A stretch of DNA of 33,074 bases from Verrucomicrobiales bacterium (GTDB lineage Bacteria; Verrucomicrobiota; Verrucomicrobiia; Limisphaerales; UBA9464). Positions 19,203 through 28,340 of the stretch are shown piece after piece. A model generated the notes under the pieces. It saw nothing but the letters and a program-made list of their open reading frames with translations. It had not been told where the DNA came from and did not search any database. Location: contig SXSK01000113.1 of assembly GCA_005793375.1 (NCBI GenBank), forward strand, positions 1-33,074, read 5' to 3'. The translations under genes and the position numbers were made by a program. The number at the start of each line of letters is the position of its first letter. Within the stretch, counting starts at the first letter, position 1.

Positions 19203-20513
19203 ATGAATCTAAGCCCTTACCCAAGCTCCCACCGACCCTCGCAAAGCGCCTCCGGCAGCCACATCGCAAGGCTGCAATGTTGGATCCTGCTGTTGACGCT
19301 TCTACTCAGCAGTGGTTGCTCAACCCTTCGCACGAGACCTGCGAACACCGGTCCCTGGAATCTAAAGGAACTGGAGTTACCACCAGCTTACACCACAGGT
19401 TCGAAAACTGGGATCGTGGAAGAGGTCTATTTTCAGGGCCCAAGTATCCAAGGCAAACCCACACGCGTTTTCGCTTACCTCGCGCGCCCCGCCTCAACCT
19501 CCGGCAAAAAATCACCCGCCATGGTCCTGGTTCACGGAGGCGGAGGGAAAGCCTTTCGGGAATGGGCCGAACACTGGGCAAAACGCGGTTACGTCGCCAT
19601 CGCCATGGATCTCGCTGGTAATGGACCCTCCGGGCGCTTGCCCGACGGTGGGCCCGACCAAAGTGATGCGACCAAGTTCCGTGACTTTGCCGAAAACGAC
19701 TCCGGTGAAATGTGGACCTATCATGCCGTCGCCAATGTCATCCGCGCTCATTCCTTGCTGAGATCATTACCGGATGTCGATGCCCGCCGCACTGGACTCA
19801 CCGGCATCAGTTGGGGTGGCTATCTCACCTGTCTGGTCGCCAGTCTCGACCACCGGTTTCAAGCAGCCGTCCCAGTGTACGGTTGCGGATTCCTAGGAGA
19901 CAACAGCGTCTGGCGTGATGGTTCGCTGGCGGCGATGCCCGCCCGTTCGCGCGCTCTCTGGCTGAGTCAATTCGATCCAGGTCAATACCTATCCCAAGTT
20001 CGATGCCCCATTCTTTTCCTCAATGGCACCACTGACTTCGCCTACCCATTGGATAGTTACCAAAAGTCCTACTCCTTGGTTCCAGACCGCTTTCGTCACA
20101 CGGCCATCGTGACCAATCTACCGCACGGCCACATTTGGACGTTTCGCGAGGTCGACGCCTTCGTCGACCACGCTGTCAAGACATCCGGTGCCAAACCCTT
20201 GACCACAGTCGGCAAAGTCCACCTCAGGCCCGCTGGCGATTCAGGAACATCCTTGGATCAACATCTGGAAGTCAGCACGGGCAGCGTCGTGCCAATTCAG
20301 GACGCGCTCCTGTGCTATACGACAGACTCGGGGCCTTGGAACAAACGGCAGTGGTTGACGTCTCCCGCCAAACAACACGGCTCCAAGATCAGTGCCCTGT
20401 TGCCAAGCCAGAGACCACTCGTCGCTTACTTGGCGTTGATCGATGAGCGTGGACTCAGAGTCAGTTCCGATTTCGTCTCTTTGCGGAACAAAGAGGGAGG
20501 GGAATTGCGCTAG
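19203..20513 (+). CDS. Secreted alpha/beta hydrolase (dienelactone hydrolase/acetyl xylan esterase-like)
   Basis: 436 aa; lipoprotein-like N-term LLLTLLLSSGCSTL, SPAMVLVHGGGGKAFREWAEHWAKRGYVAIAMDLAGNGPSG, nucleophile elbow TGISWGGYLTCLVAS, LFLNGTTDFAYPLDSYQKSY. Confidence 0.85.
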   Translation: MNLSPYPSSHRPSQSASGSHIARLQCWILLLTLLLSSGCSTLRTRPANTGPWNLKELELPPAYTTGSKTGIVEEVYFQGPSIQGKPTRVFAYLARPASTSGKKSPAMVLVHGGGGKAFREWAEHWAKRGYVAIAMDLAGNGPSGRLPDGGPDQSDATKFRDFAENDSGEMWTYHAVANVIRAHSLLRSLPDVDARRTGLTGISWGGYLTCLVASLDHRFQAAVPVYGCGFLGDNSVWRDGSLAAMPARSRALWLSQFDPGQYLSQVRCPILFLNGTTDFAYPLDSYQKSYSLVPDRFRHTAIVTNLPHGHIWTFREVDAFVDHAVKTSGAKPLTTVGKVHLRPAGDSGTSLDQHLEVSTGSVVPIQDALLCYTTDSGPWNKRQWLTSPAKQHGSKISALLPSQRPLVAYLALIDERGLRVSSDFVSLRNKEGGELR

Positions 20514-20539
20514 GGGAACGCGGCAGAAGGCTCTCATCT

Positions 20540-20720
20540 TTGTCTCTAAAGATCCCCTCAAGACAGCTGGCCACCGCGCTCCCAGTTTCGACGAAATCAT
20601 TGCCAAGTGCGATCTCAATAAAGATGGACAGGTCAGTGCGAAGGAATTGCCTCAAAACCTGCTTGCCATTGATCGCCAGACGTCCAACGGCGCCGGTGCT
20701 GTTAGTGCTGTTAGGGTCAC
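20540..20720 (+). pseudogene. EF-hand-containing protein remnant
   Basis: PSFDEIIAKCDLNKDGQVSAKELPQNLLAIDRQ matches the EF-hand loop DxNxDGxxSxxE, but there is no credible start, and the tail degenerates before a stop. Confidence 0.5.
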
Positions 20721-20833
20721 ATCTCATAATTTGACAATCTACCATTCTGATTGACCCGAACAAGCTCCCCTGGTGAACCAGGCCGAGTGGCGCAGGCCAA
20801 AGGAGGCCCAGTACCTCTTCCCGCTCCAGGCCG

Positions 20834-20866
20834 CCGCGGCTCACATCCGTGGGAAGTGAGCCGCGG
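20834..20866. repeat. Perfect inverted repeat (11-bp stem)
   Basis: CCGCGGCTCAC-atccgtgggaa-GTGAGCCGCGG. Confidence 0.6.
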
Positions 20867-21480
20867 GCTTGGGGAGGTTGCGGTAGAAAGGCCTTCTAGC
20901 GTCCACACATGGATCATCCGTTGAGACGTCTCTGCTGTTCCTCCCTACGGCCATGGAGACAAGAAACACAACAACTCGTCCGTCATCACTCACCGCCGGC
21001 GCGGATGCATCCGCTGCATTCCATGGATTCACCGAACCTAATCCTTCCTGGAGCAGACGAATCGTTCGTCCATGGGTCTCGTGAAGGAGAAATCCCCCTT
21101 CAGAGGATGCCACCGATGTAGCAGGCACTCGGGCAGTCTGGAAACGATCGAGTTTCCCGAAGCGTTCATCGTCACATTGTGGGTTCCAACCGGTTGGAAT
21201 CCCGCCAACGGAGTTCCCGGCGCCCCCAACCTGGTGGCCAATCCATCCCCAAAATTCCAAAAATACGCCGTCGTAGGGACCTCCGGTTCCTGCCTAGCCA
21301 AACGGCCCCCATCGCACGTGAACACAACCGATGAACCATCCTCGCTCATCAGGTGTTCCAACACATAAGAAACGTTCCCATCCTCCCCACCTTCGGGTAA
21401 AGTCAAACACCGAGTCGCACCCTCAACCAAGTCATGCACGAAGAGACACATTTGCCACGCCGGAATTACTTCAGGGTTGT
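20841..21480 (-). pseudogene. Frameshifted remnant of a TolB/PD40-like beta-propeller protein
   Basis: Two overlapping minus frames carry consecutive pieces: NPEVIPAWQMCLFVHDLVEGATRCLTLPEGGEDGNVSYVLEHLMSEDGSSVVFTCDGGRL...GTHNVTMNASGNSIV and then FQTAR...GGFLLHETHGRTIRLLQEGLGSVNPWNAADASAPAVSDDGRVVVFLVSMA. SxDGxxVvF repeat units split over frames; no start. Confidence 0.55.
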
Positions 21481-22451
21481 TCCAGTTTGCGGACGCGGAT
21501 GGTTCCTCCGCTCGTTCTCAGCGTCACCAACTTCCCGCCCCCGTTCACCGAGCCCCGCACCTGACTGCGTTTGCGCTTGCCCTCCGCCTCCACTGTGAAC
21601 TCGGACTTAACACCGCCCCCTGAGGTTTCCGCATCCAATTCAAACGCGCTCCCTTCGGCCACACGAAACGTAATACTTCCGCCGGAGGTTTCTAACTCAA
21701 CCTCGTCGGAAACCGAGCCATTCAACGAGGCCTGAATTGAGCCGCCACTGGTCGACGCCTTGAGTCCGCCCTTCACGCGGTCCAAGGTGATCGTACCACC
21801 GCTGGTCTCAGCATGCGCGTGCCCTTTAAACTCTCGGATCCGAATGGAACCACCCGAGGTGTCAGCCTGGACCGAACCCGATCCACCGGATACATCGATT
21901 GTCCCTCCGCTCGTTTCCAACACGATTTCGCCGTCGCATTCATCCGCAGCAATCGTTCCACCGCTGGTGTGTCCATGAACATCGCCTTGAATCGTCGAAA
22001 ACCGCAGCCCACCACCACTGGTCTTAGCCCGTACGGTCCCTTTGAGTCCGGTTACGTGGATACCCCCGCCTCGGGTCTCAAGAGTCGCCGCAAACGCCGC
22101 CGGCACTTGGATCACATAATTCGCCTCCAGTTTGGAGCCGAATAACCACTTCCAACCGCCCGGCTTGCGAGATCGAAGTGAAACAACTCCACCGTTCTCA
22201 GTGAGGGAGATCGGGCGGTCCGCCAAGAACTGCGTTTCCTGAGCCTCGCTCCGGAGCGTCACCGTTCGGGACGCTTCCACCGAAACCTCATCGCCATCGT
22301 GCGTTCGCACTTCAATCCGCCCAAAGTCAACATCCACCACCAGTTTTCCACCGGGAGCCGCAGGCACGCGCTTCTGAAAGCTGTCGGTTGATGTGGCCCA
22401 GGTGGCAGTTGCCAAGGAAATCGTGGCGAACAAAAGGAGAAACGTTTTCAT
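21471..22451 (-). CDS. DUF4097-type beta-strand repeat protein (secreted, TSGG repeats)
   Basis: 326 aa; signal peptide MKTFLLLFATISLATATWA; about ten copies of T[SR]GG[GTS][ILV] with an 18-21 residue period. Confidence 0.85.
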   Translation of the reverse strand: MKTFLLLFATISLATATWATSTDSFQKRVPAAPGGKLVVDVDFGRIEVRTHDGDEVSVEASRTVTLRSEAQETQFLADRPISLTENGGVVSLRSRKPGGWKWLFGSKLEANYVIQVPAAFAATLETRGGGIHVTGLKGTVRAKTSGGGLRFSTIQGDVHGHTSGGTIAADECDGEIVLETSGGTIDVSGGSGSVQADTSGGSIRIREFKGHAHAETSGGTITLDRVKGGLKASTSGGSIQASLNGSVSDEVELETSGGSITFRVAEGSAFELDAETSGGGVKSEFTVEAEGKRKRSQVRGSVNGGGKLVTLRTSGGTIRVRKLEQP

Positions 22452-22539
22452 GGTTCAATCCGGACACTCCCAACACACGGTAGTGGGGCGGATAGTTTCA
22501 GCCGTCTTGCCCCACGCCCCTCAGTTCTGAACTCGCCCC

Positions 22540-24855
22540 CTATTCCTGCGGATATAGTAGGATCCGGTCGTGAACCAGGACCACGAGATCATTCTTGCCG
22601 TCCCCTGTGAGGTCGATCACCAAGGCTTCGCGAGGTTCCGCCTCCGTTCCCCGACGCTGGCGGAAGGATCGTTCTTCAAAAACCTGCCACCGATTCGCCG
22701 GCACCAGTTTGTGCGGCAACTCAAAGGTCACTAAATCCAGATAGGACCGAGCGACTTCGAGGAAGACCAAGTCCTTCCGACCATCTTGGTTCAAATCACC
22801 ACTGACGACGTCGTGCAAATAGCCATCTTTGATGGGCGTTTCATAACCGTCGAGCTCCTCGAATTGCCAAATGTCCCCGCTAAATCGTTTCCAAGCCACC
22901 GAGTTTCCACCCACAAACGTCAGGGTGTTGGGGGCCGTGCCCACCCCAAAATTTACCGAACCTAATGAGAAGAAATCACTCACTGGCAACGGAAGATTTC
23001 GACTGGGCTGCCAAACCCCTGACGCATCTCGCTGGCAAAGGGTCAAGGCCTTCCGCTCGGCATCCAACAGGAACAACGCCGGTTTTTGCCCCTCACCCGC
23101 AGCCAGCGCCGCTGCTCCTACGATCTTACTATTGCTGGAGGCCCCGTTGATCTGATCTCGCACAACCAGCGTCCAGCCGCCTTTCGCACCCGCGTCGGGA
23201 GCCAAAACGACCGCACGAACAAAATTCTTCTGTGCGAAAAGCAATTCCGATTTCCCATCTCCATCGACATCCGCCACGGACATCCACGGCTGCTCCGCCG
23301 TCCCACCCGGCTGCGTCACATCCACTTCTTCGAATCGCGGGCGATCCGCATCCAGCCGATTTTGAACCAGAATCTTGATCTTCTCGTACGGCGTCAACAA
23401 TACCAGATCCATTAAGCCATCTTGATTGGCGTCATGAAATGTCAGGCTCGTCGGATTGGCTTTGTAAGTGTCGGATAACTTAAGAAGGTTGGTCTGACCC
23501 TTGGCGTTGATCGTGAATAGTTCTCGGCGATCTTCATGGTCTAAAATCACGGCGACGACGTGCTCACCAGCACTCAACTCCCCAACCGCCATCACCAATG
23601 GCCGTCCAGGCAACGGCAACGGCCGCGGAAAACCAATCCGCCCTCCGGCTTCCACACTCGTCACCCCAATCTGCTTCTCATCGGTACTCAACAAGAAGAG
23701 CTCGGACCTCGAGTCTGCGTCCCAATCCGCCGCTGCTATCTCGCTCACTCCCGTGAGGGTCGGAAACGTTCGAGCCGCGGCCAGGGTTCCATCCGCCTGC
23801 TGCGCATAAACTAATAACTGGCCCCCATCCGGATCCGCGACCACAAGGTCCGTCATAGCTCCCTTCGTCAGCCGCGCCCAAGTCAACCCGCGACGGGATT
23901 TTTCTGTCCGATTCAATGGGAACACCGCGAATTGACCATCCCTCAAGTCTCCCAGCAATGGCTCAGCCGATTTCCGCTTGAAATTCGAGATGGCTGCGCG
24001 ACCACTTTTCAGGGCTATCGTCATGACTTCGGTCCGATGATCCCCATCTAGATCTTCCGCCCAATAGGAGCGGATCGCCGTCAGTTCCAAATGGATCTCA
24101 GGTCCCATCTGACGCTGCGGATTCAACAGGCGGAATCGAAACGGATTTGCCGAATCCCAATTAATTAACAAGAGATCCTCGCGCTGGTCCCCATCAATGT
24201 CCAAGACTTGCGCCGCTTTCACCACACCGGCATAGGGGACTCGGTCCGGCTCGGACAACAGGCCATCGACCTGTTGCCGCAAGACATATAAATGCTTCTC
24301 CGCCAAAAGTAGAACGTCCACCCGCCCATCCCCATCCACATCGCCCGTGCTCAGGGCATTGCCATCCAGTAAGCCATCTTCCAGTGGCCAACGCTTCGGC
24401 TGCGACCAGCCATTAGCTCCCTGATTTAACTGCAAAATGAGCTCGCGAGGTTCCCCAAAATACACCAAATCCGGCCGCCGATCTCCATTCAGATCTGCCA
24501 CGGCCAAACTGGAAATGCGCTTTTCCGAGGCAATTGACTCGATCCGAAACCGCGCATCGGCAGGCAACTCGTTAATGTCCTTCCGCCCCACCGAGAGTTT
24601 GGGAGCCAAGGCATTGGTCTTGCCAGTCTGATTGTACATCAAGGTGATCTTGGACCGGGCATTGTTCACCACAATCAGATCATTGAGGCCGTCGCCATCG
24701 AAGTCCGCATACCGAAGGAAGGTCAGTCCCCAATCGATCGGAAATACTTCTGGACCTGAGAAACCAAACCGATTGGTCGATTCCGCGCGAGCCACCAGGA
24801 TCGCGAGCAGCATCGTCAGTGCACAACCTACTGAGGGTTTCGACATGAGCCACAC
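22540..24855 (-). CDS. FG-GAP/VCBS repeat protein (secreted beta-propeller)
   Basis: 771 aa; repeated DxDGDGxxDLxxx units: DFDGDGLNDLIV, DLNGDRRPDLVY, DVDGDGRVDVLL, DIDGDQREDLLL, DLDGDHRTEVMT, DANQDGLMDLVLL, DVDGDGKSELLF, DLNQDGRKDLVF, DLTGDGKNDLVV. Confidence 0.9.
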   Translation of the reverse strand: MWLMSKPSVGCALTMLLAILVARAESTNRFGFSGPEVFPIDWGLTFLRYADFDGDGLNDLIVVNNARSKITLMYNQTGKTNALAPKLSVGRKDINELPADARFRIESIASEKRISSLAVADLNGDRRPDLVYFGEPRELILQLNQGANGWSQPKRWPLEDGLLDGNALSTGDVDGDGRVDVLLLAEKHLYVLRQQVDGLLSEPDRVPYAGVVKAAQVLDIDGDQREDLLLINWDSANPFRFRLLNPQRQMGPEIHLELTAIRSYWAEDLDGDHRTEVMTIALKSGRAAISNFKRKSAEPLLGDLRDGQFAVFPLNRTEKSRRGLTWARLTKGAMTDLVVADPDGGQLLVYAQQADGTLAAARTFPTLTGVSEIAAADWDADSRSELFLLSTDEKQIGVTSVEAGGRIGFPRPLPLPGRPLVMAVGELSAGEHVVAVILDHEDRRELFTINAKGQTNLLKLSDTYKANPTSLTFHDANQDGLMDLVLLTPYEKIKILVQNRLDADRPRFEEVDVTQPGGTAEQPWMSVADVDGDGKSELLFAQKNFVRAVVLAPDAGAKGGWTLVVRDQINGASSNSKIVGAAALAAGEGQKPALFLLDAERKALTLCQRDASGVWQPSRNLPLPVSDFFSLGSVNFGVGTAPNTLTFVGGNSVAWKRFSGDIWQFEELDGYETPIKDGYLHDVVSGDLNQDGRKDLVFLEVARSYLDLVTFELPHKLVPANRWQVFEERSFRQRRGTEAEPREALVIDLTGDGKNDLVVLVHDRILLYPQE

Positions 24856-25037
24856 TGTGGCTGGCGCCTAGACAGGAGCAAGCTCAGGAAGAAATAAGGA
24901 TGTTGAAAACCCTTGCCGCTCGCAGCCCTCTTCCCCAGCCTCACGTCTCGCGATTCCGTCCGCCCTGTCGGGTGGATTCACTCGATTGACCGCATGAGCT
25001 CAGTCAAGCCAGTCCATAGGGGCAGCCGCCCGCGAAT

Positions 25038-25061
25038 GCTCCCGAGACTCGTCTCAGGAGC
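25038..25061 (+). other. Hairpin in the prs 5' leader
   Basis: GCTCC-C-GAGAC-tc-GTCTC-A-GGAGC, 10 paired bases with one internal mismatch, ~39 nt upstream of the prs ATG. Function unknown. Confidence 0.4.
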
Positions 25062-25099
25062 TTGGAATCCTTTATGTCGACGGTTTCCCGCCAGCCACA

Positions 25100-26032
25100 A
25101 TGAAAGTCTTTAGCGGTACTTCCAACCCAACTTTGGCCCAAGCCATCTGTACCTCCATCGGTTTACCTTTGGGCCACTCTATCGTACGACCGTTTCCGAA
25201 CGGTGAAACATTCGTGAAGATTGAGGAAAATGTCCGAGGCGAGGATGTTTTCGTCGTCCAATCTTCCAGTCCTCCCGCCAATCAGCATCTCATGGAAATG
25301 TTCATCATGATCGACGCACTTCGGCGGGCCAGCGCTTCCAGAATTACCGCGGTCATGCCCTTCTTTGGTTATGCCCGACAGGATCGCAAAGACCAACCCC
25401 GCGTCCCCATCACGGCCAAACTTGTGGCGAATCTGATCGTCTCGTCCGGCGCCAATCGGGTCCTCACCATGGACCTCCATGCCCAACAAATTCAGGGGTT
25501 CTTCGACATTCCCGTTGACCATCTTTACGCTGCGCCGGTCATTTTCGAGTATCTCACCCGACAAAGTATCCAAGACCTCACCGTGGTCAGCCCGGACCTC
25601 GGTGGCCTCAAAATGGCCGCCGCCTATGCGACCACCTTAGGAGCGGAGCTCGCCATCGTCGCCAAACGACGCAAGAGTGCCACCGAAGTCGAAGCCATCT
25701 CGGTCATCGGTGAAATCGACGGGCGAAATGTCCTCCTGGTGGACGACCTCACGGAAACGGCGGGAACACTCACCAATGCCGCCCTGCTATTGAAAGAACG
25801 CGGCGCCAAACAGATTCGCGCAGCCGTATCGCATGCCTTGCTCAACGAACTCGGCATTGAACGGTTGCGAAAATCCCCTATTGACGAACTGATAACGACC
25901 GATACTGTCGCCCGCTCTGCCATTGACGGCGTCAGGATTACGACGTTGTCGGTTGCCGGATTGTTGGGTGAAGCGATCAAGCGGATTAATTGTAATAGCT
26001 CGGTCACGTCGCTCTTCGAGTTTAAGGGCTGA
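25100..26032 (+). CDS. prs: Ribose-phosphate pyrophosphokinase
   Basis: 310 aa; FPNGETFVKIEENVRGEDVFVVQS, PFFGYARQDRKDQPRVPITAKLVANL, MDLHAQQIQGFFDIPVDHLYA, VLLVDDLTETAGTLTNAA. Confidence 0.97.
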   Translation: MKVFSGTSNPTLAQAICTSIGLPLGHSIVRPFPNGETFVKIEENVRGEDVFVVQSSSPPANQHLMEMFIMIDALRRASASRITAVMPFFGYARQDRKDQPRVPITAKLVANLIVSSGANRVLTMDLHAQQIQGFFDIPVDHLYAAPVIFEYLTRQSIQDLTVVSPDLGGLKMAAAYATTLGAELAIVAKRRKSATEVEAISVIGEIDGRNVLLVDDLTETAGTLTNAALLLKERGAKQIRAAVSHALLNELGIERLRKSPIDELITTDTVARSAIDGVRITTLSVAGLLGEAIKRINCNSSVTSLFEFKG

Positions 26033-26068
26033 TGACCTTCCCCGTGGAAGGAGTCAGCAGATATAACG

Positions 26069-26782
26069 ATGAAATCTCTCGCACTGAATGCATTTGCGCG
26101 GTCGCTCAAGCGCCGCAAAGGGTCGAAAGCCGTTCGCGCTTCCGGCCGTATCCCCGCCAACATCTACGGCCGCCATAACCCCCCTCAAAACCTTGAGGTT
26201 GAGGTAAAGGAGTTCGATACCCTCGTTCACTCCGCCCATGCCGAAAATATCTTGGTGGACCTGAACATCTCAGGCGATGCCAATGCCAAGCGGCTGGCAC
26301 TCGTTCAGGATGTTCAGCATCATCCCCTTTCCGGCAAGGTCCTTCATGTGGACTTCCATGAAGTGAAGGCCGACGAAAAAGTGACTATCCATGTGCCGGT
26401 AGAGACCGTCGGAGTGCCTGTCGGAGTCAAAAGCGGCGGTGGCGTCCTGGAGCATGTGCTCCACAAGTTGCGCGTGCGGGCTCTTCCTCAGGATCTGCCA
26501 GTACGGATCGATGTCGATGTCTCCGCATTGGAAGTCGGCAAGTCAATTCACATCGGCGAAATCCCGGTCCCCAGTGGTTGCGAAATCCTCGGTGATAAGG
26601 GCGTCCCAGTCCTCTCCGTTGCCCAGCCTAAGACGGAAGCTGCTGCCACCGAAGCTGCTGCCGCCGAAGGCGATGCCGCCAAGCAGCCCGAGATGCTCAA
26701 GGAGAAGAAGGAAGAGGGGGCTGCGGTTGCTGGCGACAAGGCCAAATCCGAAGACAAGAAAGCGGCCGACAAGAAGAAGTAG
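26069..26782 (+). CDS. rplY: 50S ribosomal protein L25/general stress protein Ctc
   Basis: 237 aa; AFARSLKRRKGSKAVRASGRIPANIYG, VDFHEVKADEKVTIHVPVETVGVPVGVKSGGGVLEHVLHKLRVRALPQDLPVRIDVDVSALEVGKSIHIGEI; Ala/Lys/Glu-rich tail. Confidence 0.94.
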   Translation: MKSLALNAFARSLKRRKGSKAVRASGRIPANIYGRHNPPQNLEVEVKEFDTLVHSAHAENILVDLNISGDANAKRLALVQDVQHHPLSGKVLHVDFHEVKADEKVTIHVPVETVGVPVGVKSGGGVLEHVLHKLRVRALPQDLPVRIDVDVSALEVGKSIHIGEIPVPSGCEILGDKGVPVLSVAQPKTEAAATEAAAAEGDAAKQPEMLKEKKEEGAAVAGDKAKSEDKKAADKKK

Positions 26783-26815
26783 TTTTAATGGAAGCCCAGG
26801 CTCCCTCGTTGGGGC

Positions 26816-27418
26816 TTGGCTTCCTGGTCCGAGGTGAGTGCCCAAGGCTTGATAATTGGACTTGGGAATCCCGGACGCGAGTACCGGGACACCCGGCACA
26901 ACGCAGGGTTCATGCTCGCCGATCGCCTCGCCGGTCGGTGGAACGCCCAGTGGCGACTCGAACCCAAGTTCTTTGCAGAATTGGCAGATGCATCCTACAA
27001 CGGGAAGCGTTGGATACTCTGTAAACCGCAGACCTTTATGAACCAGAGCGGCGAAGCGGTTGGTCGTTTGGCAACCTTTTACAAGATTGCACCCACCAAC
27101 GTTCTCGTTTTGGTCGATGACGCCGACCTGAGTTTCGGCACCATCCGTATGAGGCCTGAAGGTAGCAGCGGCGGTCACCACGGCCTAATGTCTGTGGAAA
27201 ATCGCTTGGGTAGCCGCAGTTTCCCACGCTTGAAGTTGGGCATAGCGCGGCCCGCACAGTCCGTCCGGGACATTGCAGGTTATGTGCTCGCCCGATTCAG
27301 CAGTGATGAACTGCCAATCTGGGAAAAAGTTTTGGATCGTTCAACCCGACAGGTGGAACTGTGGGCGGACGAAGGAATTAGCAAGGCAATGAGTTTGTTT
27401 AACGGGACGGTTGAATAA
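26816..27418 (+). CDS. pth: Peptidyl-tRNA hydrolase
   Basis: 200 aa; LIIGLGNPGREYRDTRHNAGFMLADRLA, KPQTFMNQSGEAVG, VDDADLSFGTIRMRPEGSSGGHHGLMSVENRLGSRSFPRLKLGI. Confidence 0.95.
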   Translation: MASWSEVSAQGLIIGLGNPGREYRDTRHNAGFMLADRLAGRWNAQWRLEPKFFAELADASYNGKRWILCKPQTFMNQSGEAVGRLATFYKIAPTNVLVLVDDADLSFGTIRMRPEGSSGGHHGLMSVENRLGSRSFPRLKLGIARPAQSVRDIAGYVLARFSSDELPIWEKVLDRSTRQVELWADEGISKAMSLFNGTVE

Positions 27419-27443
27419 CCCTCCCACGCAGAAAGGACATGAA

Positions 27444-27767
27444 GTGAAACGTTACGAAGGTCTGTTCATATTGAACCTCGCCGGCAAGGAAGAGGGGCTC
27501 AAGGAAGCCGTCGATAAGGTGACCGCAGAAATCGGTGCCAACGGCGGTAAAGTGGAAACCGTCCAGAAGATGGAACGGAAACAATTCGCTCGAGTCGCGG
27601 ATCGCCGCGTACAAAGCGGGTTTTATGTCAATGTCATCTTCGAGGCCCGCCCGCAGTCTCTCGCCGGCCTCCGCGAGAAGTTCCGACATGCCGACGACGT
27701 GTTCCGGGTCACGTTTACGCAGAGGGATCAGCCCGTGCTCCCAGTCGTCCCTGAAACGACCAACTAA
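27444..27767 (+). CDS. rpsF: 30S ribosomal protein S6 (GTG start preferred)
   Basis: VKRYEGLFILNLAGKEEGLKEAVDKVTAEI..., GTG at 27444 preceded by Shine-Dalgarno GAAAGGA (27431-27437). The track ATG at 27411 would add a non-homologous MNNPPTQKGHE. Confidence 0.9.
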   Translation: MKRYEGLFILNLAGKEEGLKEAVDKVTAEIGANGGKVETVQKMERKQFARVADRRVQSGFYVNVIFEARPQSLAGLREKFRHADDVFRVTFTQRDQPVLPVVPETTN

Positions 27768-27787
27768 TTTCCTGTCGGGAGACTTTC

Positions 27788-28291
27788 ATGGCCAGCTTTA
27801 ACAAAGTGATTCTCCTGGGCAACCTGACCCGGGACCCGGAGCTGCGATACACGCCAAAAGGCACTGCCATCGCTCGCATCGGACTGGCCGTAAATCGCAA
27901 GTACTCGACGGATACTGGTGAGACCAAGGAAGAGGTCACCTTTATCGACATTGATGCTTGGGGAAAACAGGCCGAGTTGATATCCCAGTACCTCCGCAAA
28001 GGCAGTCCTTTGTTCCTCGAGGGCCGTCTAAAACTGGACCAATGGGACGACAAGAATACTGGCCAAAAAGTCAGCAAACTCCGTGTCATCCTTGAAACCT
28101 TTCAGTTCGTCGGCGGCAACCGAGCCGGCGAGGGTGGACCTGCTGGCTCCGCCACGGGAAGCTACGCTCCATCGGCCCCATCGGCTGCTCCCAGCCAGCC
28201 TAGACCCGCAAGCCGCCCTCCGACAACCAGCGCTCCACCATCGTCCGATCCCGAGGGACCTCCCCCGGAAGAAGATGATGTCCCATTCTAA
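27788..28291 (+). CDS. ssb: Single-stranded DNA-binding protein
   Basis: 167 aa; MASFNKVILLGNLTRDPELRYTPKGTAIARIGLAVNRKY, acidic C-terminal tip PPPEEDDVPF. Confidence 0.96.
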   Translation: MASFNKVILLGNLTRDPELRYTPKGTAIARIGLAVNRKYSTDTGETKEEVTFIDIDAWGKQAELISQYLRKGSPLFLEGRLKLDQWDDKNTGQKVSKLRVILETFQFVGGNRAGEGGPAGSATGSYAPSAPSAAPSQPRPASRPPTTSAPPSSDPEGPPPEEDDVPF

Positions 28292-28340
28292 AGCAGCCCA
28301 CTCCATTACCCAATTTTTAAAGAATTAACCCTTTTTCATC

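Noticed and set aside
26543-27181. 212-aa minus ORF antisense to rplY/pth
   Set aside because: Opposite strand holds conserved L25 and Pth.
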